Shown: in pieces, positions 8,895 to 16,076 of the stretch
Numbering within the stretch: position 1 is the first letter of the stretch
Layout of the letters: each line of letters opens with the position of its first letter
Assembly: GCA_947475875.1 (NCBI GenBank)
Contig: CANJME010000003.1
Coordinates: forward strand, 1-64,000
Length of the DNA: 64,000 bases
Direction: 5' to 3'
Source of the DNA: Caulobacteraceae bacterium
Lineage (GTDB): Bacteria > Pseudomonadota > Alphaproteobacteria > Caulobacterales > Caulobacteraceae
Notes under the pieces: generated by a model
Databases searched by the model: none
The model's input: only the letters and a program-made list of their open reading frames with translations
Told to the model about the DNA's origin: nothing
Translations under genes and position numbers: made by a program

Positions 8895-9374
8895 TCAGGA
8901 CATCCGGGTCCCGGACCGGACCGCGTCTTCGTAGGCCGCCAGCTGTACCTCGACCGCCTTCTTGAATTCTATGGGATCGCGCACCTGGGGGATCGGCTCG
9001 TCGGCGCCGCCGGTGCCCTGGATGATCACGGTGCCGTAGCCGCCCAGCCGTTCCAGAACATGCTGGTCGACGCGGATGCTCTCGATCTTGGACATGCGCA
9101 TCTCGATGGTGTGGCGGCTGATCAGGCCGAACTTGGCGATGACGCGGCGGTCGGTGACGACGAGCTCGGTGGTCTTCTGGCGGATGACAGGGAAGATCAG
9201 CAGCGTTGCGCCCAGAGCCACGGAGAAGACGATTACCGGAAAGGGCAGGAAGGCGCCGGCCGCCAGGGCCAGCAGGGTGATCACCCAGGGGATGAAATAG
9301 ATCCAGTTGGTGGTCCGGCCCTCGAAGGTGACTGTTTCGCCAGGCCCGAGGATACTCTCGACATAGGACGCCAT
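8895..9374 (-). CDS. bacterial PH-domain membrane protein
   Basis: This 159-residue protein has two hydrophobic spans near the N-terminus (about residues 25-43 and 46-63), then a bacterial pleckstrin-homology (bPH2, YdbS-like) region with the diagnostic TTELVVTDRRVIAKFGLISRHT and IESIRVDQHVLERLGGYGTV. These domains occur in envelope proteins of unknown biochemical role. A GGAGAGG ribosome-binding site precedes the ATG. The gene is convergent with the enoyl-CoA hydratase, only three bases apart. Nothing ties it functionally to the acyl-CoA genes. Confidence 0.85.
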   Translation of the reverse strand: MASYVESILGPGETVTFEGRTTNWIYFIPWVITLLALAAGAFLPFPVIVFSVALGATLLIFPVIRQKTTELVVTDRRVIAKFGLISRHTIEMRMSKIESIRVDQHVLERLGGYGTVIIQGTGGADEPIPQVRDPIEFKKAVEVQLAAYEDAVRSGTRMS

Positions 9375-9482
9375 GATTGCCTCTCCGCGATCGTCTGAGG
9401 GTTATCCCGCAGGAGCAGGTTGTCTGCAAACCGTCATGGGTCGGCTATAGGATGGCAAGGTTGTTTGCGGAGTGAACGCCCG

Positions 9483-10457
9483 ATGTCCCGCCGACTCTCC
9501 CTGCTCGCCCTGACCGCGCTCGCCCTGGCCTGCGCCGGACCCGCCGCCGCCGCGGTCTGCCAGCGCTGGAGCGCGCCGGTGAAAGTCGCGGCTATTGATC
9601 CGAAGGTGATCAACGAGGCGAGCGGTATCGGCGTCTCGCGCCTCTTTCCCGGCCGACTCTATCACCACAACGATTCCGGCGCGGGGCCGGTGTTCTATGT
9701 GACCGAAGCGGCCGGCGGGAACCTGAAGACCGTCACCCTGACCATCCCAAAGCCGGGCGACACCGAAGACATGGCGATCGGCAAGTGCGCGGGAGCGAAG
9801 AGCTGCCTCTATTTCGGCGACATCGGCGACAATGGCTCCTCGCGCAAGAACGGAGTGCGGTTCAACATCGTCGCCGAAATGGCGTCCTATGCCGAGACCG
9901 AGTCGCCGCTGCGGGTCGTGCACGCCAGCTATCCCGACGGCCCGCACAACACCGAGGGTTTCGCGATCCATCCGAACGGCGATCTCTATCTGCTCACCAA
10001 GGTCAGCCCTCCGGGGATCGTGCAGGTGTTCAAACTGACCCGAGCGCAGTTGGCTGTAGCCGACGGGTCGATGCAGACCTTTACCGAGGTCGGGCGGTTC
10101 GACCTTCTCGCTCTGATGGCTGCGGATGGCCCACGGCCCGCGCCGGCGACCTCGGGACTGGGCGCCAACGGCCGGCCAACCGTGACCTCGTTCGATATCT
10201 CACCGGACGGCAAGCGGGCGCTGATCCTGACCTATCGCGGGGCGGTGGAGCTGGCTTTCGATTTCGCCAAACCCCTGCCGCCCCAGGCGCAATGGAAAGC
10301 CGGCCGCGACTTTCGCGTTATCGAGACCGCAGTCCTGCCCCAGTCCGAAGCCATCGCCTATGAACCGGGCGGCTGGTCGTTCCTCTACGACAGCGAAAGC
10401 CCGGGCAGTCCGGCGGAATCGCCGATCTATCGTCAGGCCTGCGAGAAGCGGCGCTAG
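9483..10457 (+). CDS. secreted protein of unknown function, propeller-like
   Basis: I chose the ATG that gives a clear Sec signal peptide (MSRRLSLLALTALALACAGPAAAA, cleavage near residue 24); 324 residues in all. The mature part has repeated strand-turn segments such as NEASGIGVSRLFPGRLYHHND, EDMAIGKC, YFGDIGDNGS, NTEGFAIHPNGDLYLLTK and DISPDGKRALILTYRGA. That pattern resembles six- or seven-bladed propellers of the SdiA-regulated or phytase-esterase type. Cysteines at GKCAGAKSCLYF could form a disulfide. It is probably periplasmic. No enzyme activity can be claimed. Its stop shares the CTAG tetranucleotide with the stop of the convergent acetyltransferase gene. Confidence 0.8.
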   Translation: MSRRLSLLALTALALACAGPAAAAVCQRWSAPVKVAAIDPKVINEASGIGVSRLFPGRLYHHNDSGAGPVFYVTEAAGGNLKTVTLTIPKPGDTEDMAIGKCAGAKSCLYFGDIGDNGSSRKNGVRFNIVAEMASYAETESPLRVVHASYPDGPHNTEGFAIHPNGDLYLLTKVSPPGIVQVFKLTRAQLAVADGSMQTFTEVGRFDLLALMAADGPRPAPATSGLGANGRPTVTSFDISPDGKRALILTYRGAVELAFDFAKPLPPQAQWKAGRDFRVIETAVLPQSEAIAYEPGGWSFLYDSESPGSPAESPIYRQACEKRR

Positions 10458-10960
10458 GGGATCAGGTACTCATAGGCGATGTCGTCATCCTGCGTCCCGT
10501 CCGGCCAGTCCCAGGGGCCGGTGCGGGCGGTCTCTACGAACCCGGCCGCGAGGATGCCGGCGCGTGAGGCGGTGTTGGACGCCCGGTGCGAGACCACCGC
10601 CCGCCGAAACTGCGGCTGGCCGATGATCCAGTCCAGCGTGGCCTTGTGGAAGAGGTGGGAGATACCCCGCCCGCGATGGCCGGGCGCGACGTAGCCCATG
10701 GCCACCAGGGCGGTCGCGCCGCTCGGATCGCCCTCGTCGGTGAAGGCGGCGGTGAGGCCGATCAGGGCCTCGCCTTCGAAAACGCCGAACACTTGGTGGC
10801 CGGGATTTTCCAGGGTTGAGCGCCAGTGCCCGTCAGGGAAGGCGGCTTCTTTTGCGTGAGGGTTGAAGAACAGGCCAGGCGATTCCTGCAGCGCCGCGAG
10901 CCGGAAATCGCGGAAGCGCTCCCATTCGTCGGGACGGAAAGGACGGGTGGTGATCGTCAT
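10454..10960 (-). CDS. GNAT family N-acetyltransferase
   Basis: This 168-residue protein has the GNAT fold pattern. Strand 4 is ALVAMGYVAPGHRGRGISHLFHKAT, in which Gly-His-Arg-Gly-Arg-Gly forms the acetyl-CoA pyrophosphate loop (Q/RxxGxG/A). It is followed by AVVSHRASNTASRAGILAAGFVETART, the typical C-terminal ASNxxxxxxYxxxGF-like segment. It would transfer an acetyl group from acetyl-CoA to an unknown amine. The ribosome-binding site is weak. Neighbours do not suggest the substrate. Confidence 0.88.
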   Translation of the reverse strand: MTITTRPFRPDEWERFRDFRLAALQESPGLFFNPHAKEAAFPDGHWRSTLENPGHQVFGVFEGEALIGLTAAFTDEGDPSGATALVAMGYVAPGHRGRGISHLFHKATLDWIIGQPQFRRAVVSHRASNTASRAGILAAGFVETARTGPWDWPDGTQDDDIAYEYLIP

Positions 10961-11016
10961 GGCCTGAGGCGATACCCCTCTTGCCGCCCGCCGCCAATTG
11001 TCGCTTAACGGAGGGC

Positions 11017-12225
11017 ATGACCGCTGCCGACCCCAAAGACCTCGCTGAATTCGCCGCGGACGCCGACGCCTGGTTTGCGGCCAATGTGGTGGCCGATCCG
11101 GGGTTCATGCTGCCGCTGACCTTCATGGAGGTGGGGACCGACCGGCAGTTCGACTTCCTGCGTGAGTGGCAGTTCAAGGTGCATGCGGCGGGGTATCTGG
11201 GCGCGGCCTGGCCCAAGGCCTATGGCGGCGGGGGGCTGTCGCAAGAGTTCCAGAATGCGGCGACGGCGGCGATGCGGCGGCACAATGGACCGATCATGCT
11301 GAACGCCATCGGGCTGAACTGGACCGGCCCGCTGCTGCTCGACATGGGCTCGGAAGAGCACCGGCTGAAATATCTGAAGCGCATCCTCTCGGCCGAGGAC
11401 ATCTGGTGCCAGGGGTTCTCCGAGCCCGAGAATGGCTCGGACCTCGGCAACGCCCAGACCCGGGCGGTGCGCGACGGCGACGACTACATCCTCAATGGCT
11501 CGAAGATCTGGACGACGCTGGGCGGCTATGCCGACTACATGATCCTGCTCTGCCGCACCGACCCCAATGCGGCGCGCAAATATGATGGCCTGTCGTTTAT
11601 CCTCACCCCCATGAAAGCGCCGGGGGTGACCACCACCCCGATCCGCAAACTGACCGGCGAGCACGGCTTTACCCAGACCTTCTTTGCCGACGCCCGTGCT
11701 CCGGTCAGCGGGCGGATGGGCGAGGAGGGCGAGGGCTGGAAAGTCGCCATGCGCACCCTGGAATATGAACGCAGCGTGCGGGGCGGCCAGGCGGGCGGCT
11801 ATGTCTCGGTGCAGGCCGACGCCTGGGAAGTGCTGGAGCTTGCGCGGCGCATGAAGCGGGGCGATGCGCCGGCGCTGGCCGACCCGGCCATCGAGAGCCA
11901 GATGGTCGATTTCATCCTCGAGATCCAGAGCCTGGCGCTCTGCCGCCAGCGCATGGCCGTGGCGCCGCTGAACGCCGACCATCCGCACGGCCTGGCGCTC
12001 TCATCCAAGTTGATGACCACGGAATTCGCGCGGCGGATCAATGAGTTCGCGATTTCTCTGACGGGCCCAAAGGCGGCCTATTATGTCGGCGATCCGAACG
12101 CCGTGGACGACGGGATATGGACGCGGGCTTACCTGAACGCGTTCAGCGCCACCATCGGCGGCGGCACCACCCAGATCCAGCACAACATCGTCGGCGAGCA
12201 CGTGCTCGGCCTGCCGAAAAGCTAG
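11017..12225 (+). CDS. acyl-CoA dehydrogenase, large-type subunit
   Basis: The ATG at 11017 is preferred over an in-frame start at 10981 because GGAGGG stands just upstream of it; 402 residues. Motifs are WCQGFSEPENGSDLGNAQTRA (FAD signature), LNGSKIWTTLGGYADYMILL and the C-terminal LNAFSATIGGGTTQIQHNIVGEHVLGLPK, which is typical of the FadE-like proteins that work as paired alpha/beta subunits. The next gene starts six bases after this stop and encodes a second, shorter dehydrogenase. The pair probably forms one hetero-oligomer acting on a bulky acyl-CoA such as a pimeloyl- or steroid-side-chain-type substrate; substrate and assembly are inference. Confidence 0.9.
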   Translation: MTAADPKDLAEFAADADAWFAANVVADPGFMLPLTFMEVGTDRQFDFLREWQFKVHAAGYLGAAWPKAYGGGGLSQEFQNAATAAMRRHNGPIMLNAIGLNWTGPLLLDMGSEEHRLKYLKRILSAEDIWCQGFSEPENGSDLGNAQTRAVRDGDDYILNGSKIWTTLGGYADYMILLCRTDPNAARKYDGLSFILTPMKAPGVTTTPIRKLTGEHGFTQTFFADARAPVSGRMGEEGEGWKVAMRTLEYERSVRGGQAGGYVSVQADAWEVLELARRMKRGDAPALADPAIESQMVDFILEIQSLALCRQRMAVAPLNADHPHGLALSSKLMTTEFARRINEFAISLTGPKAAYYVGDPNAVDDGIWTRAYLNAFSATIGGGTTQIQHNIVGEHVLGLPKS

Positions 12226-12231
12226 GGGCCG

Positions 12232-13359
12232 ATGATGCAGGAAATTGGCCGGATCGGCTTTTCAGAGGCGCAGGGCGATCTGCTGGAGAGCGCCACGGCG
12301 TTCTGCGCGGACGTTTCGCCGGTGTCGAAGGTGCGCGCGCTGATGACCGATGAGCTGGGTCACGACCCGGCCGTCTGGAAACAGATCGGCGAGCTGGGCT
12401 GGTTGGCCATCGCCATCCCGGAGGCCTACGGCGGGCTGGGCCTCGCGCTCGGCGACGTCGCCCCGGTGGTCGAACAGATGGGCCGGCGGCTGCTGGCCGG
12501 GCCGTTCGTCTCCACGACCCTGGCCGCCCAGGCGCTGATCGCGGGCGGAACCGAAGAGCAGAAGCAGACGGTCCTGCCCCGCCTCGCCGAGGGCGCCGCC
12601 GCGACCCTGGCGCTGGTGGAAGACAACGCCGACTGGGAGCTCGCCAACATCTCCGCCGCGGCCTGGCCGGACGGGAGCGGCCGGCTGGTCCTGTCAGGAA
12701 CCAAGATCCTGGTCAGCGACGCGGGCGCCGCCGACTGGATCATCGCCTCGGTGATCCACGTGGATCGCCCCGCCCTGGTGCTGATCGACAAGGCGGCCCT
12801 GCCCGACGGCGCCCTGCGCCGCGAGACCATCGTCGATGAGCGGCGACGGGCCTTCGCCCTGACCCTCGATGGCGTGACCGTGCCGGAAACGGCGCTGCTC
12901 GATCCGGACCGGGCGGCGGCGACGCTCGCCCACATCCACCTCGCCGCCAACCTGCTGGCCGCCGCCGAGATGTGCGGGGGGACGCAAGGGGTCATCGACT
13001 ACACCCTCGACTACGCCAAAACCCGCATCCAGTTCGGCAAGCCGATCGGCGCCTACCAGGCGGTCAAGCACCCCATCGTCGCGGCCTATGTGCGCTACGA
13101 ACAGGCCCGGTCCCACCTCTACGCCGCGGCCCACTGCTTCAACGAGCAAGGGACCGGCGAGATCGCCACCCGCATGGCCAAGGCCGAAGCCGACGCGGCC
13201 TATAGCTTCGCCGCCGACCGCTCGATCCAGTTCCACGGCGGCTTCGGCTTCACTTACGACTGCGACGCGCAACTGTATCGCCGGACCGCCATCTGGCACG
13301 CCAGCCAGTACGGGGATCGGAACTTCCACAAGAAGAAGCTGGCGGGGTTGTTGTTCTAG
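12232..13359 (+). CDS. acyl-CoA dehydrogenase, partner subunit
   Basis: This 375-residue protein follows the 11017 gene by six bases. It has the dehydrogenase middle domain (SGTKILVSDAGAADWIIASV), the LDYAKTRIQFGKPIGAYQAVKH helix and the C-terminal QFHGGFGFTYDCDAQLYRR. At the position where single-subunit enzymes have Glu in the GFTxE motif it has Asp (GFTYD). The N-terminal FAD-signature MSEPxxGSD is not recognisable; the region instead reads ALVEDNADWELANISA. Both points fit the weaker partner of an alpha/beta dehydrogenase. Two ATGs lie side by side at 12232 and 12235. The operon is convergent with the DUF805 gene, across a hairpin. Confidence 0.88.
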   Translation: MMQEIGRIGFSEAQGDLLESATAFCADVSPVSKVRALMTDELGHDPAVWKQIGELGWLAIAIPEAYGGLGLALGDVAPVVEQMGRRLLAGPFVSTTLAAQALIAGGTEEQKQTVLPRLAEGAAATLALVEDNADWELANISAAAWPDGSGRLVLSGTKILVSDAGAADWIIASVIHVDRPALVLIDKAALPDGALRRETIVDERRRAFALTLDGVTVPETALLDPDRAAATLAHIHLAANLLAAAEMCGGTQGVIDYTLDYAKTRIQFGKPIGAYQAVKHPIVAAYVRYEQARSHLYAAAHCFNEQGTGEIATRMAKAEADAAYSFAADRSIQFHGGFGFTYDCDAQLYRRTAIWHASQYGDRNFHKKKLAGLLF

Positions 13360-13368
13360 CACCTCTCC

Positions 13369-13411
13369 CCGCTCACCCCGGCCTCTGCTTCGCAGTCGCC
13401 GGGGTGAGCGG
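13369..13411. terminator. hairpin between convergent genes (REP-like)
   Basis: The arms 13369-13381 and 13399-13411 are a perfect 13-bp inverted repeat (CCGCTCACCCCGG), with a smaller CTGC/GCAG stem inside the loop. Its position ten bases after a stop and between convergent genes suits a bidirectional terminator. The arm also resembles the repeat at 6696 and 55216, so it may simply be a repeat. The T run is weak. Confidence 0.5.
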
Positions 13412-13430
13412 AGTGTTATTGGAGTTCAGC

Positions 13431-13904
13431 CTACGCAGCCGCGCCCATCCGATAGCTCCGGTCCTCGGGGGCCGGGCCGTAGAGGTTGTCCAGGGGATCG
13501 CCCTGTGACGCGCCAATCCAGATCAAAAAGCCCAGGTCCACCAGACAGGCGGCGATAGCCGAGAAGATCAGGGTCACGACGCCGACCGCGATCCCTGGCA
13601 GGGCGGCATGACCCAGGGCGTAGCCGGCAATGAGGCCGAAGATGATCAGGTAGATGACGATGACATCGCGAACGATGCGGGCGATGATCGGGATGACCTG
13701 CAGCCATCCGGAGCGTCCCATGTCGTGCAGGCGCTTGGAGCGGATGCAGACGCCGCAATAGAGCAGGCCCATCCAGGCGATCAGGTTTATCACCGGGATG
13801 AAGCAGGTGAAGATGCCGACCATCAGCAGGATCACCCAGCCAATCCAGAATTCCTGCCGGCCGATGCGCCCGTAGGCGGAAAAAAACAGTTTGCCGAAAT
13901 CCAT
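13431..13904 (-). CDS. DUF805 family membrane protein (first copy)
   Basis: The ATG at 13904 is chosen because GAGGAG stands seven bases upstream; 157 residues. The N-terminus MDFGKLFFSAYGRIGRQEFWIGW is the DUF805 hallmark (GR-x-R/G-x-EFW). Three or four hydrophobic spans follow, with the family's conserved CIRSKRLHDMGRSGWLQVIP loop in between. The C-terminus (GDPLDNLYGPAPEDRS) is cytoplasmic-looking. Function is unknown for the family; members are inner-membrane proteins. A second DUF805 protein is encoded at 41752-42156 in the same window. Confidence 0.88.
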   Translation of the reverse strand: MDFGKLFFSAYGRIGRQEFWIGWVILLMVGIFTCFIPVINLIAWMGLLYCGVCIRSKRLHDMGRSGWLQVIPIIARIVRDVIVIYLIIFGLIAGYALGHAALPGIAVGVVTLIFSAIAACLVDLGFLIWIGASQGDPLDNLYGPAPEDRSYRMGAAA

Positions 13905-14002
13905 GTGCGCCTCCTCAAGCCTGATTGGACTCACATAGCGCACAGTACTGAGTTATGCAAGCTAGCTTTTATTGGGGGGTAGCGAGGGTTCATTTTTTCA
14001 AT

Positions 14003-14044
14003 CGTCATCCTCGGTCTTTCGCTTCGCGAAAACGGAGGATGACG
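14003..14044. repeat. palindromic repeat, CGTCATCCTCGG family
   Basis: A near-palindrome: CGTCATCCTCGG on the left, GGAGGATGACG on the right, with a TTCGC/GCGAA stem at the centre. The same arm recurs at 17420. It lies 20 bases from the stop of the leftward siroheme-type gene and could also terminate it. Confidence 0.7.
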
Positions 14045-14063
14045 CGGTTATTTGGATAACGGG

Positions 14064-14960
14064 TTATTTGTTGGGAGAGGTGGCCACTGGCAAAATCTCG
14101 CACCTGATATTTCCGGCCTTTGCGGCCTCCAGCATGGCGGCAGACGGAGGCCCCGCAGTAATCACAACCATTCTGGCCCCCGCGGTCGTGCGGGCCAGGA
14201 TCTCGCCGGCCGACAAGGAAAGTCGTGGGGCGTCTCGGCGGATGCGCGAGCCGATGCCCGGGTCGACGCCGTCCTCGACCACGGCGGCGTCAATTTCGGA
14301 GAGCGCGCGCAGGGCCCGCAAGGACAGCAGGTCCACCGGTCCGCGGCCATCCAGCAGATAGAGCGCGCCGGCGCGCGCGCCGCCGGCGGCGCTGAGGGCG
14401 GTCTCGATCAATTCCCGGGCCCGGACCATGTCGCCGGCCATGGCGGCGGCGGCGGCGGGGCCACCGATGGCCTCGCGCAGGAAATCACGCCGTTTGTCCA
14501 TCTCGGGCAGGGCCTTGCGAACCTGGTCGCGCATCTGGTTCAGAAGGGCGGCCAGGCGCCCGGCGCCTTCAGGGATCTGGTTTTCGATCTCGCCGCGCAG
14601 GATGGTGGCCAGCATGGGCGAGGCGCCGCCGGTGCCGACGGCGGCGACCAGAGTTCCGCGATCGATCACTGCGGGACAGGAAAAGTCGGAAAGGGCAGGG
14701 CGGTCGGTGACGTTCACGGGCACGCCCGCCTGGCGCGCGGCAAACGCGGCCTGGGCGCACCAGGCCTCATCGTCCGAACCCACGAAGGCCAGGACCGCGC
14801 CTGAATAGGAGAGGGGGTCAAACGCCTTCTCGTCCTCGATGCGGACGATCTCGGCGGGAGATGATTCGAAAAGGCGCGCTTTGGCCCTGGCCAATTCGCC
14901 GGCGCCGGCGATGACCACCTTGCGGCCGGAAAGGGAATAATAGGCGGGGAAGGCGTCCAT
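14064..14960 (-). CDS. CysG-like precorrin-2 dehydrogenase with degenerate methylase tail
   Basis: This 298-residue protein begins with the NAD-binding Rossmann segment of siroheme synthase (GRKVVIAGAGELARAKARLF) and continues with CysG features: PVNVTDRPALSDFSCPAVIDRGTLVAAVGTGGASPMLA and the helical sirohydrochlorin ferrochelatase region (RLAALLNQMRDQVRKALPEMDKRRDFL). It should oxidise precorrin-2 and perhaps insert iron. After about residue 205 comes ALYLLDGRGPVDLLSLRALRALSEIDAAVVEDG. This matches the first strand and helix of the uroporphyrinogen methyltransferase domain, but the GAGPGDPDLLT motif is degraded and the domain stops about 60 residues later instead of about 240. AGGTGG precedes the ATG. 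Confidence 0.8.
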   Translation of the reverse strand: MDAFPAYYSLSGRKVVIAGAGELARAKARLFESSPAEIVRIEDEKAFDPLSYSGAVLAFVGSDDEAWCAQAAFAARQAGVPVNVTDRPALSDFSCPAVIDRGTLVAAVGTGGASPMLATILRGEIENQIPEGAGRLAALLNQMRDQVRKALPEMDKRRDFLREAIGGPAAAAAMAGDMVRARELIETALSAAGGARAGALYLLDGRGPVDLLSLRALRALSEIDAAVVEDGVDPGIGSRIRRDAPRLSLSAGEILARTTAGARMVVITAGPPSAAMLEAAKAGNIRCEILPVATSPNK

Positions 14961-14992
14961 GCGGCCACCTTACCCCGCCTGAAGTGATGAGG

Positions 14993-15376
14993 CTATTTCA
15001 GCGTCTTCAGCGATTCGATGATCGCAGCGCGCTCGGCCGGATCGGCGGCCTTGCCCTTCATCTTGGTGCCCGGCGCCCAGGTATTGGGGTCGGCCAGGAA
15101 GGCGTCGAGATTCTGCTGCGTCCACTTCTGGCTCGCCTTGGCCTTCAGGCCGTCGGAATAGGCATAGGCCTTGTCGGCCGCGACCGACTTGCCGAACACG
15201 CCCTTCAGGGACGGGCCCTTGATGGCGGCGGGAGCCGCGTCGCCATGGCAGCCCATGCATTTCTTCTGCAGGGCGCTGCCGTCCTGGGCGCCCGCGGGGC
15301 CTTGCGCCAGCAGCATGACGGCCGGAATGGCGAGGCCGGCGATGGCGGCGGAGAGAACTTTACGACGGGTGTTCAT
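14993..15376 (-). CDS. periplasmic monohaem c-type cytochrome
   Basis: The ATG at 15376 is chosen over a TTG at 15391: GAGGAAG stands upstream and the protein then begins MNTRRKVLSAAIAGLAIPAV, a standard Sec signal peptide cleaved after AGA. The 127-residue product has one haem site C40-MG-C43-H44 and a plausible Met107 axial ligand in PGTKMKG. That is the class I cytochrome c pattern of the cytochrome c2/c550 type. It would carry electrons in the periplasm. It lies 32 bases upstream of, and on the same strand as, the CysG-like gene, and divergent from the [2Fe-2S] subunit gene, so it could be a redox partner in this block. Confidence 0.88.
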   Translation of the reverse strand: MNTRRKVLSAAIAGLAIPAVMLLAQGPAGAQDGSALQKKCMGCHGDAAPAAIKGPSLKGVFGKSVAADKAYAYSDGLKAKASQKWTQQNLDAFLADPNTWAPGTKMKGKAADPAERAAIIESLKTLK

Positions 15377-15531
15377 ATAATGCTTCCTCAAGGCTTGAAT
15401 TTGGGCTCAGGTTTGGGTGGCGGGCTCTTATCTCAGTCTTGTGACGTCGTCCTGCATTTTTTGTTTGTCGTAGGTTGTGTTAGAACGCTATCAAACAACC
15501 AATACCGACCCTTGGGAGGGACGACACGGCC

Positions 15532-15984
15532 ATGGCGATCACGCTCAAAATCAACGGACAGTCCAAAACGCTCAACTCGTCACCGGATACGCCCCTGCTT
15601 TGGGCCATCCGAGATGAACTGGGGATGACTGGCACGAAGTTCGGCTGCGGCATCGCCCAGTGCGGCGCCTGCACGGTTATTCGCGATGGCGTCGCCATCC
15701 GCTCGTGCATCACCCCGATCAGCGGCCTTACCGGCGTCAGCATCACCACGATCGAGGGTCTGGGCGGCAATCACAAGGTTCAGCAGGCCTGGATCAAGCA
15801 CGATGTGCCCCAGTGCGGCTATTGCCAGTCCGGCCAGATCATGACGGCGGCGGCCTATGTCGACAAGAACAAGGGCAAGAACGTCACCGACGCCCAGATC
15901 GCCGAAGCCATGAGCGGCAACATCTGCCGCTGCGGCACCTACAACCGCATCAATGCGGCGGTTAAGGAAGCGGTGAAGGCCTAA
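15532..15984 (+). CDS. [2Fe-2S] small subunit of a xanthine-oxidase-family molybdenum hydroxylase
   Basis: This 150-residue protein binds two [2Fe-2S] clusters: the plant-type site C39, C44, C47, C59 and the helical site C95, C98, C132, C134 (QCGYCQSGQ and NICRCGTYNRI). Length and sequence match the small subunits of isoquinoline 1-oxidoreductase, aldehyde oxidase and related enzymes. It should pass electrons from the molybdopterin subunit to a cytochrome. GGGAGGG precedes the ATG. In related operons the molybdopterin subunit normally follows directly; here a triheme cytochrome follows instead and no catalytic subunit is encoded anywhere in the window. Confidence 0.92.
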   Translation: MAITLKINGQSKTLNSSPDTPLLWAIRDELGMTGTKFGCGIAQCGACTVIRDGVAIRSCITPISGLTGVSITTIEGLGGNHKVQQAWIKHDVPQCGYCQSGQIMTAAAYVDKNKGKNVTDAQIAEAMSGNICRCGTYNRINAAVKEAVKA

Positions 15985-16001
15985 ATCGAATCGGTTTTCC
16001 G

Positions 16002-16037
16002 AAAGAGCGCGGCAGCGGTATCGTTGTCGCGCTTTTT
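16002..16037 (+). terminator. candidate intrinsic terminator after the [2Fe-2S] subunit
   Basis: The arms 16002-16011 and 16028-16037 (AAAGAGCGCG and CGCGCTTTTT) form a ten-pair stem with one G-U pair, and the right arm ends in five T. It lies between the [2Fe-2S] gene and the cytochrome gene, so the two may be only partly co-transcribed. Confidence 0.5.
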
Positions 16038-16076
16038 CATGACCGGAACTGAACCAAGGGACTGCGGGGAACGACG

